Origin: Gilvimarinus gilvus
GTDB taxonomy: Bacteria; Pseudomonadota; Gammaproteobacteria; Pseudomonadales; Cellvibrionaceae
Direction of reading: 5' to 3'
Length of the DNA: 64,000 nt
Assembly: GCF_030518155.1 (NCBI RefSeq)
Contig: NZ_JAULRU010000692.1
Location: 16,611 to 80,610 of the forward strand
A program made the position numbers and the translations under genes. The notes beneath the pieces were generated by a model that worked only from the letters and a program-made list of their open reading frames with translations, was not told where the DNA came from and made no database searches. Positions 36,985 through 45,241 of this stretch are shown piece by piece (the first letter of the stretch is position 1; the number at the start of each line of letters is the position of its first letter).

Positions 36985-37286
36985 ACCTGCTGACCTTTGC
37001 ACTGGATTAGTATCGTTGCGATCCCAAATGCGAACTGGCTCACATCTACCACCTTAATACGCATTTGTTCAGGTCGCAATAAAAGCTATCTATTTATTTA
37101 TATGATCAACTTTTAACACAGTTTTTAGGGTTTATCTATAACTGACTGAATATATACACAAATTAACCAAATTTGCAGTTTGATATTCCACACAATTATG
37201 TCAAAACGGGTCTTGCACAAGCCTCGGCAAGGGGATAACTTACGACAGCCCGCAGCCCCTTCACTGGATAACGAACCGGAACGCAC
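36985..37286. promoter_or_regulatory. AT-rich divergent intergenic region, pilG/gshB
   Basis: These 302 bases have no gene. The middle (about 37080-37200) is markedly AT-rich and must hold the promoters of the Pil-Chp operon and gshB. I do not see one hexamer pair with correct spacing that is clearly best, so no specific promoter is called. Confidence 0.5.
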
Positions 37287-38246
37287 ATGAGTTTAAATAT
37301 TGGCATTGTGATGGACCCCATCGCAAGCATTACCTACTACAAAGACACCACCTTGGCATTGATGCTCGCCGCCCAGGCACGCGGCCATCAACTGTACTAC
37401 ATGGAGGTGACTGACCTGTACCAACTGAAAGATGAGGCGCGCGCCAGCATGTGTCCAGTGCAAGTGTTTGACGACGGCGAACGCTGGTACCAACTGCAAG
37501 ACCGCGAAGATCGCCGCCTGGGGGACCTCGACGTCATTCTAATGCGCAAAGATCCACCGTTTGATACCGACTACATATACAGCACTTACCTGCTCGAAGC
37601 GGCCCAGCGCCAGGGCGCGCTGGTGGTCAACAACCCCCGCAGCCTGCGCGACTGTAACGAAAAAATGTTTGCCACTCAGTTTCCGCAATGCTGCCCCCCA
37701 ATGCTGGTTAGCGCGCAAATGTCGCAACTCAGAGCCTTTCACCTGGAGCACGGTGACGTTATTTTTAAACCTCTGGACGGTATGGGGGGCAGCAGTATTT
37801 TTCGCTGCAAGGCCGCCGACCCCAATATCGGCGTAATTCTGGAGACACTGACCGCGCACGGTCGCCAGCTCACTATGGCTCAGAAATTTATCCCCGAAAT
37901 CAGCAATGGAGACAAACGGATTTTGGTGATCAATGGCGAACCTGTGCCATACGCATTGGCGCGCATACCCGCCGAAGGGGAAACCCGCGGCAATCTCGCC
38001 GCCGGCGGTCGCGGCGTAGCCCAACCGCTAACCGAGCGCGACTATTGGATTGTCGAACAAGTAAGGGATGCCCTGCTAGAACGCGGCCTTTACTTTGTAG
38101 GCCTCGATGTCATTGGTGACTTTCTCACTGAAATTAACGTCACCAGTCCAACCTGCGCCCGTGAAATCGACAACGCATACCAAACCGGTATCGGTGACCG
38201 ACTTTTCGAAGCCATTGAGCGCGACCTTCGGGATAAGGCTGTATAA
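37287..38246 (+). CDS. gshB: Glutathione synthetase
   Basis: The 319-residue ATP-grasp enzyme has the family start IGIVMDPIASITYYKDTTLA, RKDPPFDTDYIYSTYLLE, the ATP-binding FKPLDGMGGSSIFR and the C-terminal EINVTSPTCAREID. It joins gamma-glutamylcysteine and glycine. It lies next to pilG and tonB3, the same order as in Pseudomonas aeruginosa. Confidence 0.97.
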   Translation: MSLNIGIVMDPIASITYYKDTTLALMLAAQARGHQLYYMEVTDLYQLKDEARASMCPVQVFDDGERWYQLQDREDRRLGDLDVILMRKDPPFDTDYIYSTYLLEAAQRQGALVVNNPRSLRDCNEKMFATQFPQCCPPMLVSAQMSQLRAFHLEHGDVIFKPLDGMGGSSIFRCKAADPNIGVILETLTAHGRQLTMAQKFIPEISNGDKRILVINGEPVPYALARIPAEGETRGNLAAGGRGVAQPLTERDYWIVEQVRDALLERGLYFVGLDVIGDFLTEINVTSPTCAREIDNAYQTGIGDRLFEAIERDLRDKAV

Positions 38247-38248
38247 CC

Positions 38249-39163
38249 ATGAGCAATCAGGCTCAAATAGCCGTCGGTATCGACACCAGCGTCAAGTCGG
38301 CCGACCGATTAAGTTTTACAGTGTTTATCGCAGTAATCGCACACGCGATGCTGATTTTTGGAATCAGCTTCACCCTGCCGGAGCAAGACAATATCGCCCC
38401 GACACTGGAGATTACGCTTGCCACACACAGCTCGGAAACTGCCCCTGATGACGCCAAGTTTCTCGCCCAAAACAATCAAGAGGCGAGCGGCACGGAAATC
38501 AGCAACGACCAATTGACCACAGACCAGCTGGCGGACTTTGCAGCGCCCACCGTCAATGACATTAACCCGATGCCCCAAGTACAGGCAGCCGATTTAACAC
38601 CTCAAACCCGCACGCAATTGGTCGCTACCACCAGCATCACAGATCAGCAGATTCAAAAACAAAACGACGATATTAGCGAGCGCCAAGAGCAAGCCCGCGA
38701 AGGCTTGCCGGAAGAGCAGCAACTTGTCACCCCAGAAATCGCTAGCCTGCAGGCTAAGCTAGACCGCCAACGACAAGAATACGCTAAGCGCCCGCGAATT
38801 CGCCGGCTGACCTCGGTGGCCACCAAGAGTGCCCCGGAGGCCGCCTACCTGCTGGAGTGGAGCCGCAAGGTCGAGCAGGTCGGCAACGCCAACTACCCCC
38901 AGCAAGCACTCGCACAAGGCATTACCGGAAAACTTCGAATGACTGTCACGCTCAATGGCAACGGCACCATTCGCAAATTAGAACTTTCTGAATCGTCCGG
39001 CGTGGGCATTCTCGACCAAGCCGCGCTGCAAATTATTCGCCTGGCAGCACCTTTTGACCCCATCCCAGCCAGTGTCCGCGAGCAGTACGACCAACTGCAA
39101 ATTATTCGCACCTGGAGCTTTGAAATTAATGGCTTGTCTACGGCGGCTTCGGCTGGTTATTAA
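38249..39163 (+). CDS. tonB3: TonB-family energy transducer (TonB3-like)
   Basis: The 304-residue protein has a single N-terminal membrane anchor (about residues 24-44), a Gln-rich periplasmic linker (QKQNDDISERQEQAREGLPE) and a C-terminal TonB domain (ANYPQQALAQGITGKLRMTV, ESSGVGILDQAALQI). It lies 2 bases after gshB. In P. aeruginosa the TonB3 gene at this position is needed for twitching motility. Here it sits beside the pil genes, so a pilus-related role is plausible. Confidence 0.87.
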   Translation: MSNQAQIAVGIDTSVKSADRLSFTVFIAVIAHAMLIFGISFTLPEQDNIAPTLEITLATHSSETAPDDAKFLAQNNQEASGTEISNDQLTTDQLADFAAPTVNDINPMPQVQAADLTPQTRTQLVATTSITDQQIQKQNDDISERQEQAREGLPEEQQLVTPEIASLQAKLDRQRQEYAKRPRIRRLTSVATKSAPEAAYLLEWSRKVEQVGNANYPQQALAQGITGKLRMTVTLNGNGTIRKLELSESSGVGILDQAALQIIRLAAPFDPIPASVREQYDQLQIIRTWSFEINGLSTAASAGY

Positions 39164-39164
39164 G

Positions 39165-39193
39165 GGGTAAAAGATCATCCTGATCTTTTACCC
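39165..39193 (+). terminator. Perfect inverted repeat after tonB3
   Basis: GGGTAAAAGATCA and TGATCTTTTACCC form a 13-bp perfect stem with a TCC loop, one base after the tonB3 stop. No U tract follows on the plus strand, so it may act as an mRNA 3'-end structure rather than a classic terminator. Confidence 0.6.
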
Positions 39194-39376
39194 GTGTCGC
39201 CGTACAAATCTGGCGTAACGGCGCGGCTTTACTGATTGAATACACCTTCGCAAATAGCTCCGGCGACATTTACGCCCCCAATGCACCACCGCGAAGACAA
39301 GCCGAGCCGTCAAACCCTTTTCTCATATTCCACATTTTTACTTGAGTTTCCCCTCGCCAACCCCCATATTTAATTC

Positions 39377-39970
39377 ATGACTACAACCAAACCAGACTCA
39401 GCAGGTTTTGAGCTCGGCTCCCTGCGCAATCAGTTTCTAATCGCCATGCCCGGCATGGATGACCCCAACTTTGCTCACAGTGTTACCTACATCTGCGAGC
39501 ATTCCGATGATGGCGCTATGGGCCTTGTGATTAATCTTCCTATGGAAATCACACTGGGGGAAATCTACCAACAGCTGGAGTTAGACTGCGATGACCAGTC
39601 CGCCAGTTATCCGGCTTTAGCAGGTGGCCCCGTTGGCGTTGAGCGCGGCTTCGTGTTGCACCCCAACCTCAAAACCGAGCGCTGGCAATCGACTCTACAT
39701 ATTTCGGACACCGTGGCTTTAACCGCCTCAAAAGACATTCTTGAGGCGATGAGTCGCGGCCAGGGGCCCGAACATTACCTGGTGGCGCTGGGTTACGCCG
39801 GCTGGGAAAAGGGCCAACTGGAACAGGAAATTGCGGAAAATGCCTGGCTGACAGTCCCCGCGGATGAGCAAATACTGTTTCACACGCCGACTGAACAGCG
39901 CTGGTCTGCGGCCGCGCGCGATCTGGGTATTGACCTCAACTTGATATCCAATACCGTCGGCCACGCTTGA
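39377..39970 (+). CDS. yqgE: YqgE/AlgH family protein (UPF0301)
   Basis: The 197-residue protein has the family start GSLRNQFLIAMPGMDDPNFAHSV, followed by THCEH-like TYICEHSDDGAMGLVINLP, GGPVGVERGFVLH and ALGYAGWEKGQLEQEI. Pseudomonas calls it AlgH. The molecular role is not established. Its stop overlaps the ruvX ATG (TGATG), so translation is probably coupled. Confidence 0.95.
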   Translation: MTTTKPDSAGFELGSLRNQFLIAMPGMDDPNFAHSVTYICEHSDDGAMGLVINLPMEITLGEIYQQLELDCDDQSASYPALAGGPVGVERGFVLHPNLKTERWQSTLHISDTVALTASKDILEAMSRGQGPEHYLVALGYAGWEKGQLEQEIAENAWLTVPADEQILFHTPTEQRWSAAARDLGIDLNLISNTVGHA

Positions 39971-40392
39971 TGCCCGTCAGTCAGACTCTGCTCGCTTTTG
40001 ACTACGGCACGCGCAGCATTGGTGTGGCCGTTGGCCAAACCGCCACAGGCAGCGCCTCCGCACTCACCGAATTGCGCGCCCGCGACGGCATTCCCAACTG
40101 GGATCAAATCCAACAACTGCTCGAGGAATGGCAACCGAACTTAGTGCTGGTTGGCCTACCACTCAACATGGACGGCAGCGAGAGCGACTTCTGTAAACGT
40201 GCACGCAAATTCGCCAATCGTATTCACGGCCGCTTTGGTCACGCAGTAGAAATGGTGGACGAAAGATTGTCCAGCTTTGAGGCCAAAGAAGAGCACCTCG
40301 CCGGCGGCGGGTCAACTCACTACCGCGATGACCCCGTAGATGCCATTGCGGCGAGGATTATTTTGGAGACATGGTTAGGATCTGAGGTCTGA
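39970..40392 (+). CDS. ruvX: Putative pre-16S rRNA nuclease / Holliday junction resolvase-like
   Basis: The 140-residue YqgF-fold protein has LAFDYGTRSIGVAVGQ, LVLVGLPLNMDGSES and the acidic C-terminal motif DPVDAIAARIILETWL. YqgF matures the 5' end of 16S rRNA in E. coli. The ATG overlaps the yqgE stop. Its last codons and stop lie in a GTCTGAG heptamer array, giving the odd C-terminus GSEV. Confidence 0.93.
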   Translation: MPVSQTLLAFDYGTRSIGVAVGQTATGSASALTELRARDGIPNWDQIQQLLEEWQPNLVLVGLPLNMDGSESDFCKRARKFANRIHGRFGHAVEMVDERLSSFEAKEEHLAGGGSTHYRDDPVDAIAARIILETWLGSEV

Positions 40393-40400
40393 GGTCTGAG
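40380..40400. repeat. 7-bp tandem repeat (atctgag, gtctgag x2) at the ruvX stop
   Basis: Three units of 7 bp are followed by gtcattt. The ruvX stop TGA (40390-40392) lies inside the second unit. The unit gtctgag recurs at 54494-54500. Confidence 0.8.
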
Positions 40401-40439
40401 GTCATTTTTAATGAGCATGACCTCAACACCTATCAAAAC

Positions 40440-40467
40440 CTCCGACTTCAGACATCCGTCGTCCGAC
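40440..40467. repeat. Degenerate 7-bp repeats at the pilU stop
   Basis: The units are ctccgac, ttcagac, atccgtc and gtccgac, in register over 28 bases. They end 5 bases from the pilU stop codon (40473-40475). They resemble the arrays at 1514 and 54530 and are roughly inverted relative to the ruvX array. Confidence 0.65.
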
Positions 40468-40472
40468 TTAAG

Positions 40473-41618
40473 TTAAAACATCCTTCCACTGTTCCCCGCA
40501 TCTTCGTCCTCAATGGAGAGTCCGTCTGCGGCGTTGGAGAGATAAGCCGCGTCGGTTTCTGAACCGAGTTTAATCATCAGGCGCAGGTCGTTTGGTGAGT
40601 CGGCGTGAGACAGCGCGTCTTCATAGGTGATTTCGCCGTTGTCGTAGAGGCTGTAAAGCGCCTGATCAAATGTTTGCATGCCCAACTCAGTTGACTTTTT
40701 CATGAGCTCTTTTAACTCGCCCACTTCACCCTTGCGAATCAGGTCGGACATTAGCGGTGTATTGAGGAGCACCTCCAGACAGGCGCGACGACCTTTACCA
40801 TCGGGAGTGGGAATTAATTGCTGCGCGACGATCCCACGCAAATTAAGCGACAAATCCATCCATAACTGGCGGTGACGATCCGCCGGGAAAAAGTGAATAA
40901 TCCGATCCAGCGCCTGGTTGGCATTGTTGGCGTGCAACGTACACAAACAAAGGTGGCCGGTTTCAGCAAACGCGATAGCGTGCTCCATTGTTTCGCGCGA
41001 GCGCACCTCACCAATCAAAATAACATCGGGTGCCTGACGCAGTGTATTTTTCAGTGCAACCTCAAACGAGTCGGTATCAATACCCACCTCGCGCTGCGTA
41101 ATAATGCAACCCTCGTGCTGATGAATAAATTCGATAGGGTCCTCGATAGAAATAATGTGGCCCTTGGAGTTGCGGTTGCGATGACCAATCATTGATGCCA
41201 GCGACGTTGACTTACCGGTACCGGTAGCGCCCACAAACATCACCAAGCCGCGCTTGGTCATTGCCAGCTCTTTAATAACCTCTGGCAAATTCAGGTCGTC
41301 AATTTTCGGGATATTGGTTTCGATGCGGCGCAGTACCATACCTGCGAGGTTACGCTGATAAAACGCACTCGCACGAAAACGACCAATGCCGCGCGCACTG
41401 ATAGCAAAGTTTAACTCTTTAGCTTCGAGAAATTCTTTGCGTTGCTTTTCATTCATAACCGAAAGCACCAACTCTCGTGCTTTTTCAGGCGCCAGTGGTG
41501 TCGCGGTAGCCGGCACGACTTTACCGTGCAACTTAATGGATGGAGGAACGCCCGCTGTCACAAACAAGTCCGATGCGTTCTTATCCACCATCAGTTGCAA
41601 TAATCGATCGAAATCCAT
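40473..41618 (-). CDS. pilU: Type IV pilus retraction ATPase accessory protein
   Basis: The 381-residue secretion ATPase matches PilU in length. It has VTAGVPPSIKLHGKV, Walker A FVGATGTGKSTSLAS, ISIEDPIEFIHQHEGC (Asp box) and Walker B VILIGEVRSRET with HANNANQALDRI. PilU works with PilT in powering pilus retraction. It is downstream of pilT on the same strand, separated by 170 bases that include a 13-copy heptamer array. Confidence 0.96.
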   Translation of the reverse strand: MDFDRLLQLMVDKNASDLFVTAGVPPSIKLHGKVVPATATPLAPEKARELVLSVMNEKQRKEFLEAKELNFAISARGIGRFRASAFYQRNLAGMVLRRIETNIPKIDDLNLPEVIKELAMTKRGLVMFVGATGTGKSTSLASMIGHRNRNSKGHIISIEDPIEFIHQHEGCIITQREVGIDTDSFEVALKNTLRQAPDVILIGEVRSRETMEHAIAFAETGHLCLCTLHANNANQALDRIIHFFPADRHRQLWMDLSLNLRGIVAQQLIPTPDGKGRRACLEVLLNTPLMSDLIRKGEVGELKELMKKSTELGMQTFDQALYSLYDNGEITYEDALSHADSPNDLRLMIKLGSETDAAYLSNAADGLSIEDEDAGNSGRMF

Positions 41619-41693
41619 AATTGGGACCCAAGTGTTTTAACGTTCTTATTAACCGGCAAACGAATCGAGTGCAACACTGAGGCATCCGATTCC

Positions 41694-41784
41694 GTTTTCC
41701 GTTTTCCGTTTTCCGTTTTCCGTTTTCCGTTTTCCGTTTTCCGTTTTCCGTTTTCCGTTTTCCGTTTTCCGTTTTCCGTTTTCC
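41694..41784. repeat. 7-bp tandem array, 13 perfect copies, between pilT and pilU
   Basis: Unit gttttcc on the plus strand (ggaaaac on the coding strand of pilTU) is repeated 13 times without a mismatch, with partial units at both ends. It abuts the pilT stop (41789-41791) and ends 76 bases before the pilU ATG. Perfect short tandem arrays are usually prone to slipped-strand length change. It is not a CRISPR: there are no spacers. Confidence 0.97.
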
Positions 41785-41788
41785 GTTT

Positions 41789-42823
41789 TTAAAAATTCTC
41801 TGGCATTTTCGCTTTTTCACGTGCCACTTCACGCGAAATTACCCGACGCGCCACCAAATCTTCCAGGCACTGATCCATAGTCTGCATCCCTACCGAGGCG
41901 CCTGTTTGAATGGCCGAGTACATCTGCGCCACCTTATCTTCCCGTATGAGGTTTCGAATCGCCGGTGTACCGCGCATGATTTCGTGAGCGGCGATACGAC
42001 CACCACCATTTTTCTTCATCAATGTTTGCGAGATAACTGCCTGCAATGACTCCGACAACATCGAGCGCACCATGGCTTTTTCGTTAGCCGGGAATACATC
42101 GACAACCCGGTCAATCGTTTTTGCCGCACTGGTGGTGTGCAAAGTGCCAAACACTAAGTGACCGGTTTCCGCCGCGGTTAGCGCCAGGCGAATGGTTTCC
42201 AGGTCACGCAGCTCACCTACCAGAATAATATCCGGGTCTTCGCGCAACGCCGAGCGCAACGCTTCAGAAAAGCCGTGCGTATCGCGGTGCACTTCGCGCT
42301 GGTTGACCAGGCACTTTTTCGACTCGTGGACAAATTCAATCGGGTCTTCGATCGTCAGAATGTGTTCGTACTTGTTGTCGTTGATGTAGTCCATCATCGC
42401 CGCCAACGTTGTGGACTTACCGGAACCTGTTGGCCCCGTCACCAATACCAAGCCGCGCGGCACGGAACTCACATCGCGAAACACCTGCCCCATGCCCAAC
42501 TCTTCCATGGTTAACACTTTCGATGGAATTGTCCGGAACACAGCGCCAGCACCGCGGTTTTGGTTAAAGGCGTTAACACGGAAACGGGCGACGCCGGGCA
42601 CCTCAAAGGAGAAATCCGTTTCCAGAAACTCTTCGAAATCTTTGCGTTGCTTGTCATTCATGATCTCGTAGATCAAACTATGCACCTGCTTGTGGTCCAT
42701 AGGCGGCACATTAATCCGGCGAACATCCCCATCGACACGAATCATGGGGGGCAGACCGGCCGAAAGGTGCAAATCCGATGCGCCCTGCTTGGCGCTAAAG
42801 GCGAGGAGCTCCGTGATATCCAT
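41789..42823 (-). CDS. pilT: Type IV pilus retraction ATPase
   Basis: The 344-residue length equals that of P. aeruginosa PilT. Features include QGASDLHLSAGLPPMIRVDGD, Walker A VTGPTGSGKSTTLAAM, LTIEDPIEFVHESKKC, Walker B IILVGELRDLET, HTTSAAKTIDRVVDVF, and the AIRNLIRE motif needed for retraction. It powers pilus depolymerisation and twitching, controlled by the Pil-Chp system encoded at 24.6-37 kb. It is divergent from yggS, as in Pseudomonas. Confidence 0.97.
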   Translation of the reverse strand: MDITELLAFSAKQGASDLHLSAGLPPMIRVDGDVRRINVPPMDHKQVHSLIYEIMNDKQRKDFEEFLETDFSFEVPGVARFRVNAFNQNRGAGAVFRTIPSKVLTMEELGMGQVFRDVSSVPRGLVLVTGPTGSGKSTTLAAMMDYINDNKYEHILTIEDPIEFVHESKKCLVNQREVHRDTHGFSEALRSALREDPDIILVGELRDLETIRLALTAAETGHLVFGTLHTTSAAKTIDRVVDVFPANEKAMVRSMLSESLQAVISQTLMKKNGGGRIAAHEIMRGTPAIRNLIREDKVAQMYSAIQTGASVGMQTMDQCLEDLVARRVISREVAREKAKMPENF

Positions 42824-42911
42824 ACAGCTAAACCCTTAATATTGTTCAATTTTTGTTAATACTGTGCGCATCAATATGCTAAGCCAAGCGCGGGCAAATG
42901 TCGGGGACCGA

Positions 42912-43622
42912 ATGCACAAGATAGACGAGAAGCTCGCCAATGTCACCGCTCGATTAGAACGAGCCGCCGAGCAAGCTGGCCGCCCCCGTACAGAAATCAT
43001 GCTAATCGCGGTTAGCAAAACCCAATCGGCCGAGCGCCTGCGCCAGGCGTATCAGTGGGGCCAGCGCCGTTTCGGCGAAAATTATCTGCAAGAAGCGCTC
43101 GACAAACAACAGGCTCTTGCTGACCTCAGCGATATTGAGTGGCACTTTATCGGCCCCATCCAATCCAACAAAACCCGCGCCATTGCCGAGCATTTTAGCT
43201 GGGTCCACAGCGTGGACCGCCTCAAGATTGCCCGTCGCCTAAGTGACGCGCGCCCGCCAGAGCTGGAGCCACTGAATGTTTGCATTCAGGTCAACATTGA
43301 CAGCGAGCCGAGTAAAGCCGGTGTCAGCCCTGAGCAATTGCCGGAACTGGCCGCCGCGATCGCAGCGCTCCCGCAACTCAACCTGCGTGGACTAATGGCT
43401 ATACCGGCGCCCGGCAAAAATCATCACGATCAACAGGCAAGTTTTACCCAACTAACGAATTTAATTCAATCGTTGCGCCAAACCGGCGTCTCCAGCCCAC
43501 TGGATACGTTATCAATGGGCATGTCGGCTGATTTGGAAGCGGCTATTGCCGCCGGTGCCACCATGGTGCGTATTGGCACCGATATTTTCGGCCCCAGAGC
43601 GGCTCAGTCTACTCAAGTATAG
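42912..43622 (+). CDS. yggS: PLP homeostasis protein (YggS/PROSC)
   Basis: The product of about 236 residues has the fold-III PLP-barrel motifs IMLIAVSKTQSAERL (PLP Lys), RFGENYLQEALDKQ, WHFIGPIQSNK, IDSEPSKAG and TLSMGMSADLEAAI. The ATG at 42912 has GGGGA 4 bases upstream and fits E. coli YggS; the frame also opens at a GTG at 42864. It is followed by proC and yggT, the standard gene order. Confidence 0.94.
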   Translation: MHKIDEKLANVTARLERAAEQAGRPRTEIMLIAVSKTQSAERLRQAYQWGQRRFGENYLQEALDKQQALADLSDIEWHFIGPIQSNKTRAIAEHFSWVHSVDRLKIARRLSDARPPELEPLNVCIQVNIDSEPSKAGVSPEQLPELAAAIAALPQLNLRGLMAIPAPGKNHHDQQASFTQLTNLIQSLRQTGVSSPLDTLSMGMSADLEAAIAAGATMVRIGTDIFGPRAAQSTQV

Positions 43623-43634
43623 GTTTTACCTTCC

Positions 43635-44450
43635 ATGATTAAGAATATTGCATTTATCGGCGCTGGCAACATGGCCGGCGCCATTATCAAGGGCCTGCTA
43701 GAACAGAACTATCCAGCGGCTTCCATTCAAGCGACTACACGCACCACAGCCAGCGCCGAGCGCGCCGCCGCTGAGCTTGGTATCCACACATCTACCGACA
43801 ACAGGGCGGCGGCCGAATGGGCCGATGTGATTGTGCTTGCCGTCAAACCGCAGATGCTTCAGGCCACCTGCGAAGGCCTCGCAGACTCAATAAACACACA
43901 GCTAATCGTCTCCGTGGCGGCAGGTATTGATACGGCCAGCATCGCCCGTTGGCTCGGGAACGAAGTGGCGGTCGTACGCAGTATGCCCAACACCCCATCA
44001 CAGGTGGGCGTCGGGGCCAGCGGCCTGTACGCTAACACTCGGGCAAGCGCAGCGGACAAAGCCTTTGCCGAGCAAATCGCCACCGCAACGGGCCTGTGCG
44101 TGTGGGTACAAGATGAGGCGCAAATGCACGCAATTACGGCCGTTTCTGGCTCGGGCCCGGCGTATTACTTTCTGTTTATGGAGGCTATGATTCGCGCTGG
44201 CGTTAAGCTCGGCCTCACCCCGGACACTGCGCGTCAGCTTACCCTGCAGACAGCCTTGGGCGCCGCGACACTGGCCGGCCAGGTCGATGTGCCGGTGGAT
44301 GAACTCAAGCGCCGGGTTATGTCACCAGGCGGCACCACGGAGCGAGCCATCAGCGCCTTTGAGGCTGGCAATCTACCGCAATTGGTGGAGCAGGCCATGA
44401 CCGATTGCGCCGCGCGCTCACAAACCCTAGCGGATGAGCTGGCAAAATAA
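43635..44450 (+). CDS. proC: Pyrroline-5-carboxylate reductase
   Basis: The 271-residue protein has the NADPH Rossmann start IAFIGAGNMAGAIIKGLLE, LAVKPQMLQATCE, RSMPNTPSQVGVGASGLY, and the C-terminal signature VMSPGGTTERAISAFE. It makes L-proline from P5C. It starts 12 bases after yggS. Confidence 0.97.
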   Translation: MIKNIAFIGAGNMAGAIIKGLLEQNYPAASIQATTRTTASAERAAAELGIHTSTDNRAAAEWADVIVLAVKPQMLQATCEGLADSINTQLIVSVAAGIDTASIARWLGNEVAVVRSMPNTPSQVGVGASGLYANTRASAADKAFAEQIATATGLCVWVQDEAQMHAITAVSGSGPAYYFLFMEAMIRAGVKLGLTPDTARQLTLQTALGAATLAGQVDVPVDELKRRVMSPGGTTERAISAFEAGNLPQLVEQAMTDCAARSQTLADELAK

Positions 44451-44513
44451 ATATCCGCCCCCATATCCCAACATTATGGCCAAAGGCATCGAATTTAACA
44501 CTGAGGAAAGCCG

Positions 44514-45101
44514 ATGAATACCCTACAGCAAATGCTGATTTATCTGATTCAGACCCTTGGGTCACTGTATATGCTGATCATTTTGCTGCGGTTTTTGCTG
44601 CAGCTGGTACGCGCCGATTTTTACAACCCTATTTCACAGGGCATCAGCAAGGCCACCAACTTGTTTTTGCTACCTTTACGCAGGGTCATTCCCGGCGTCT
44701 ACGGCATTGACATGGCCGCACTGGTGCTGGCCCTGTTGCTGCAATGGGCAGCCGGACAGCTGATATACCTTATCGCCGCTCAGGGCCTACTCAACCCGCT
44801 GTTGATCTTACCCATGGGGTTAATAGGTATCCTGAAAATGCTGGTACAGATCTATTTTGTCGGCATGATCATTTACATTATCGCGAGCTGGATTGCCCCT
44901 TTTAGCCAGAACCCCGCGCTGGTCCTTATGCGCCAACTGATTGAACCGGCAATGGCGCCGCTGCGCAAAGTCATCCCCGCCATGGGCCCAATTGACATTA
45001 CACCGATCTTTTTCTTTTTGATTTTGAACCTGTTTAACCAGTTCTTAATCCCCGCGCTGGCGCAAACATTGGGGGTAGGCGGCCTGTTACTCGGTTTTTA
45101 A
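44514..45101 (+). CDS. yggT: YggT-family inner-membrane protein
   Basis: The 195-residue protein carries two YGGT repeats, each a hydrophobic pair: LIIILLRFLLQ then RVIPGVYGIDMAAL, and YIIASWIAPFSQNP then RKVIPAMGPIDITPI. The function is not firmly established; an osmotic or channel role has been suggested. It follows proC by 63 bases. Confidence 0.92.
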   Translation: MNTLQQMLIYLIQTLGSLYMLIILLRFLLQLVRADFYNPISQGISKATNLFLLPLRRVIPGVYGIDMAALVLALLLQWAAGQLIYLIAAQGLLNPLLILPMGLIGILKMLVQIYFVGMIIYIIASWIAPFSQNPALVLMRQLIEPAMAPLRKVIPAMGPIDITPIFFFLILNLFNQFLIPALAQTLGVGGLLLGF

Positions 45102-45130
45102 CGATGAAATGACCGATAGTCCCCCTAATT

Positions 45131-45181
45131 GCCCCGCCAGTCAGGCTAATACCGTGTTCAGCTAGCGACTCGGGGCGTTTT
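45131..45181 (+). terminator. Possible terminator after yggT
   Basis: GCCCCG-CC-AGTC pairs with GACT-CGGGGC around a 24-base loop, followed by GTTTTA. It would separate the yggT unit from the dynamin-like gene. The large loop lowers confidence. Confidence 0.4.
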
Positions 45182-45241
45182 AGGCTTTAATGGCGAATAC
45201 CGTCAGTAGAAGCTAAAACAATTGGGATAATTAAAAATACA

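Noticed and set aside
41691..41790. Possible CRISPR array
   Set aside because: The 7-bp units are directly adjacent with no spacers, and no cas genes are nearby. It is a simple tandem repeat.
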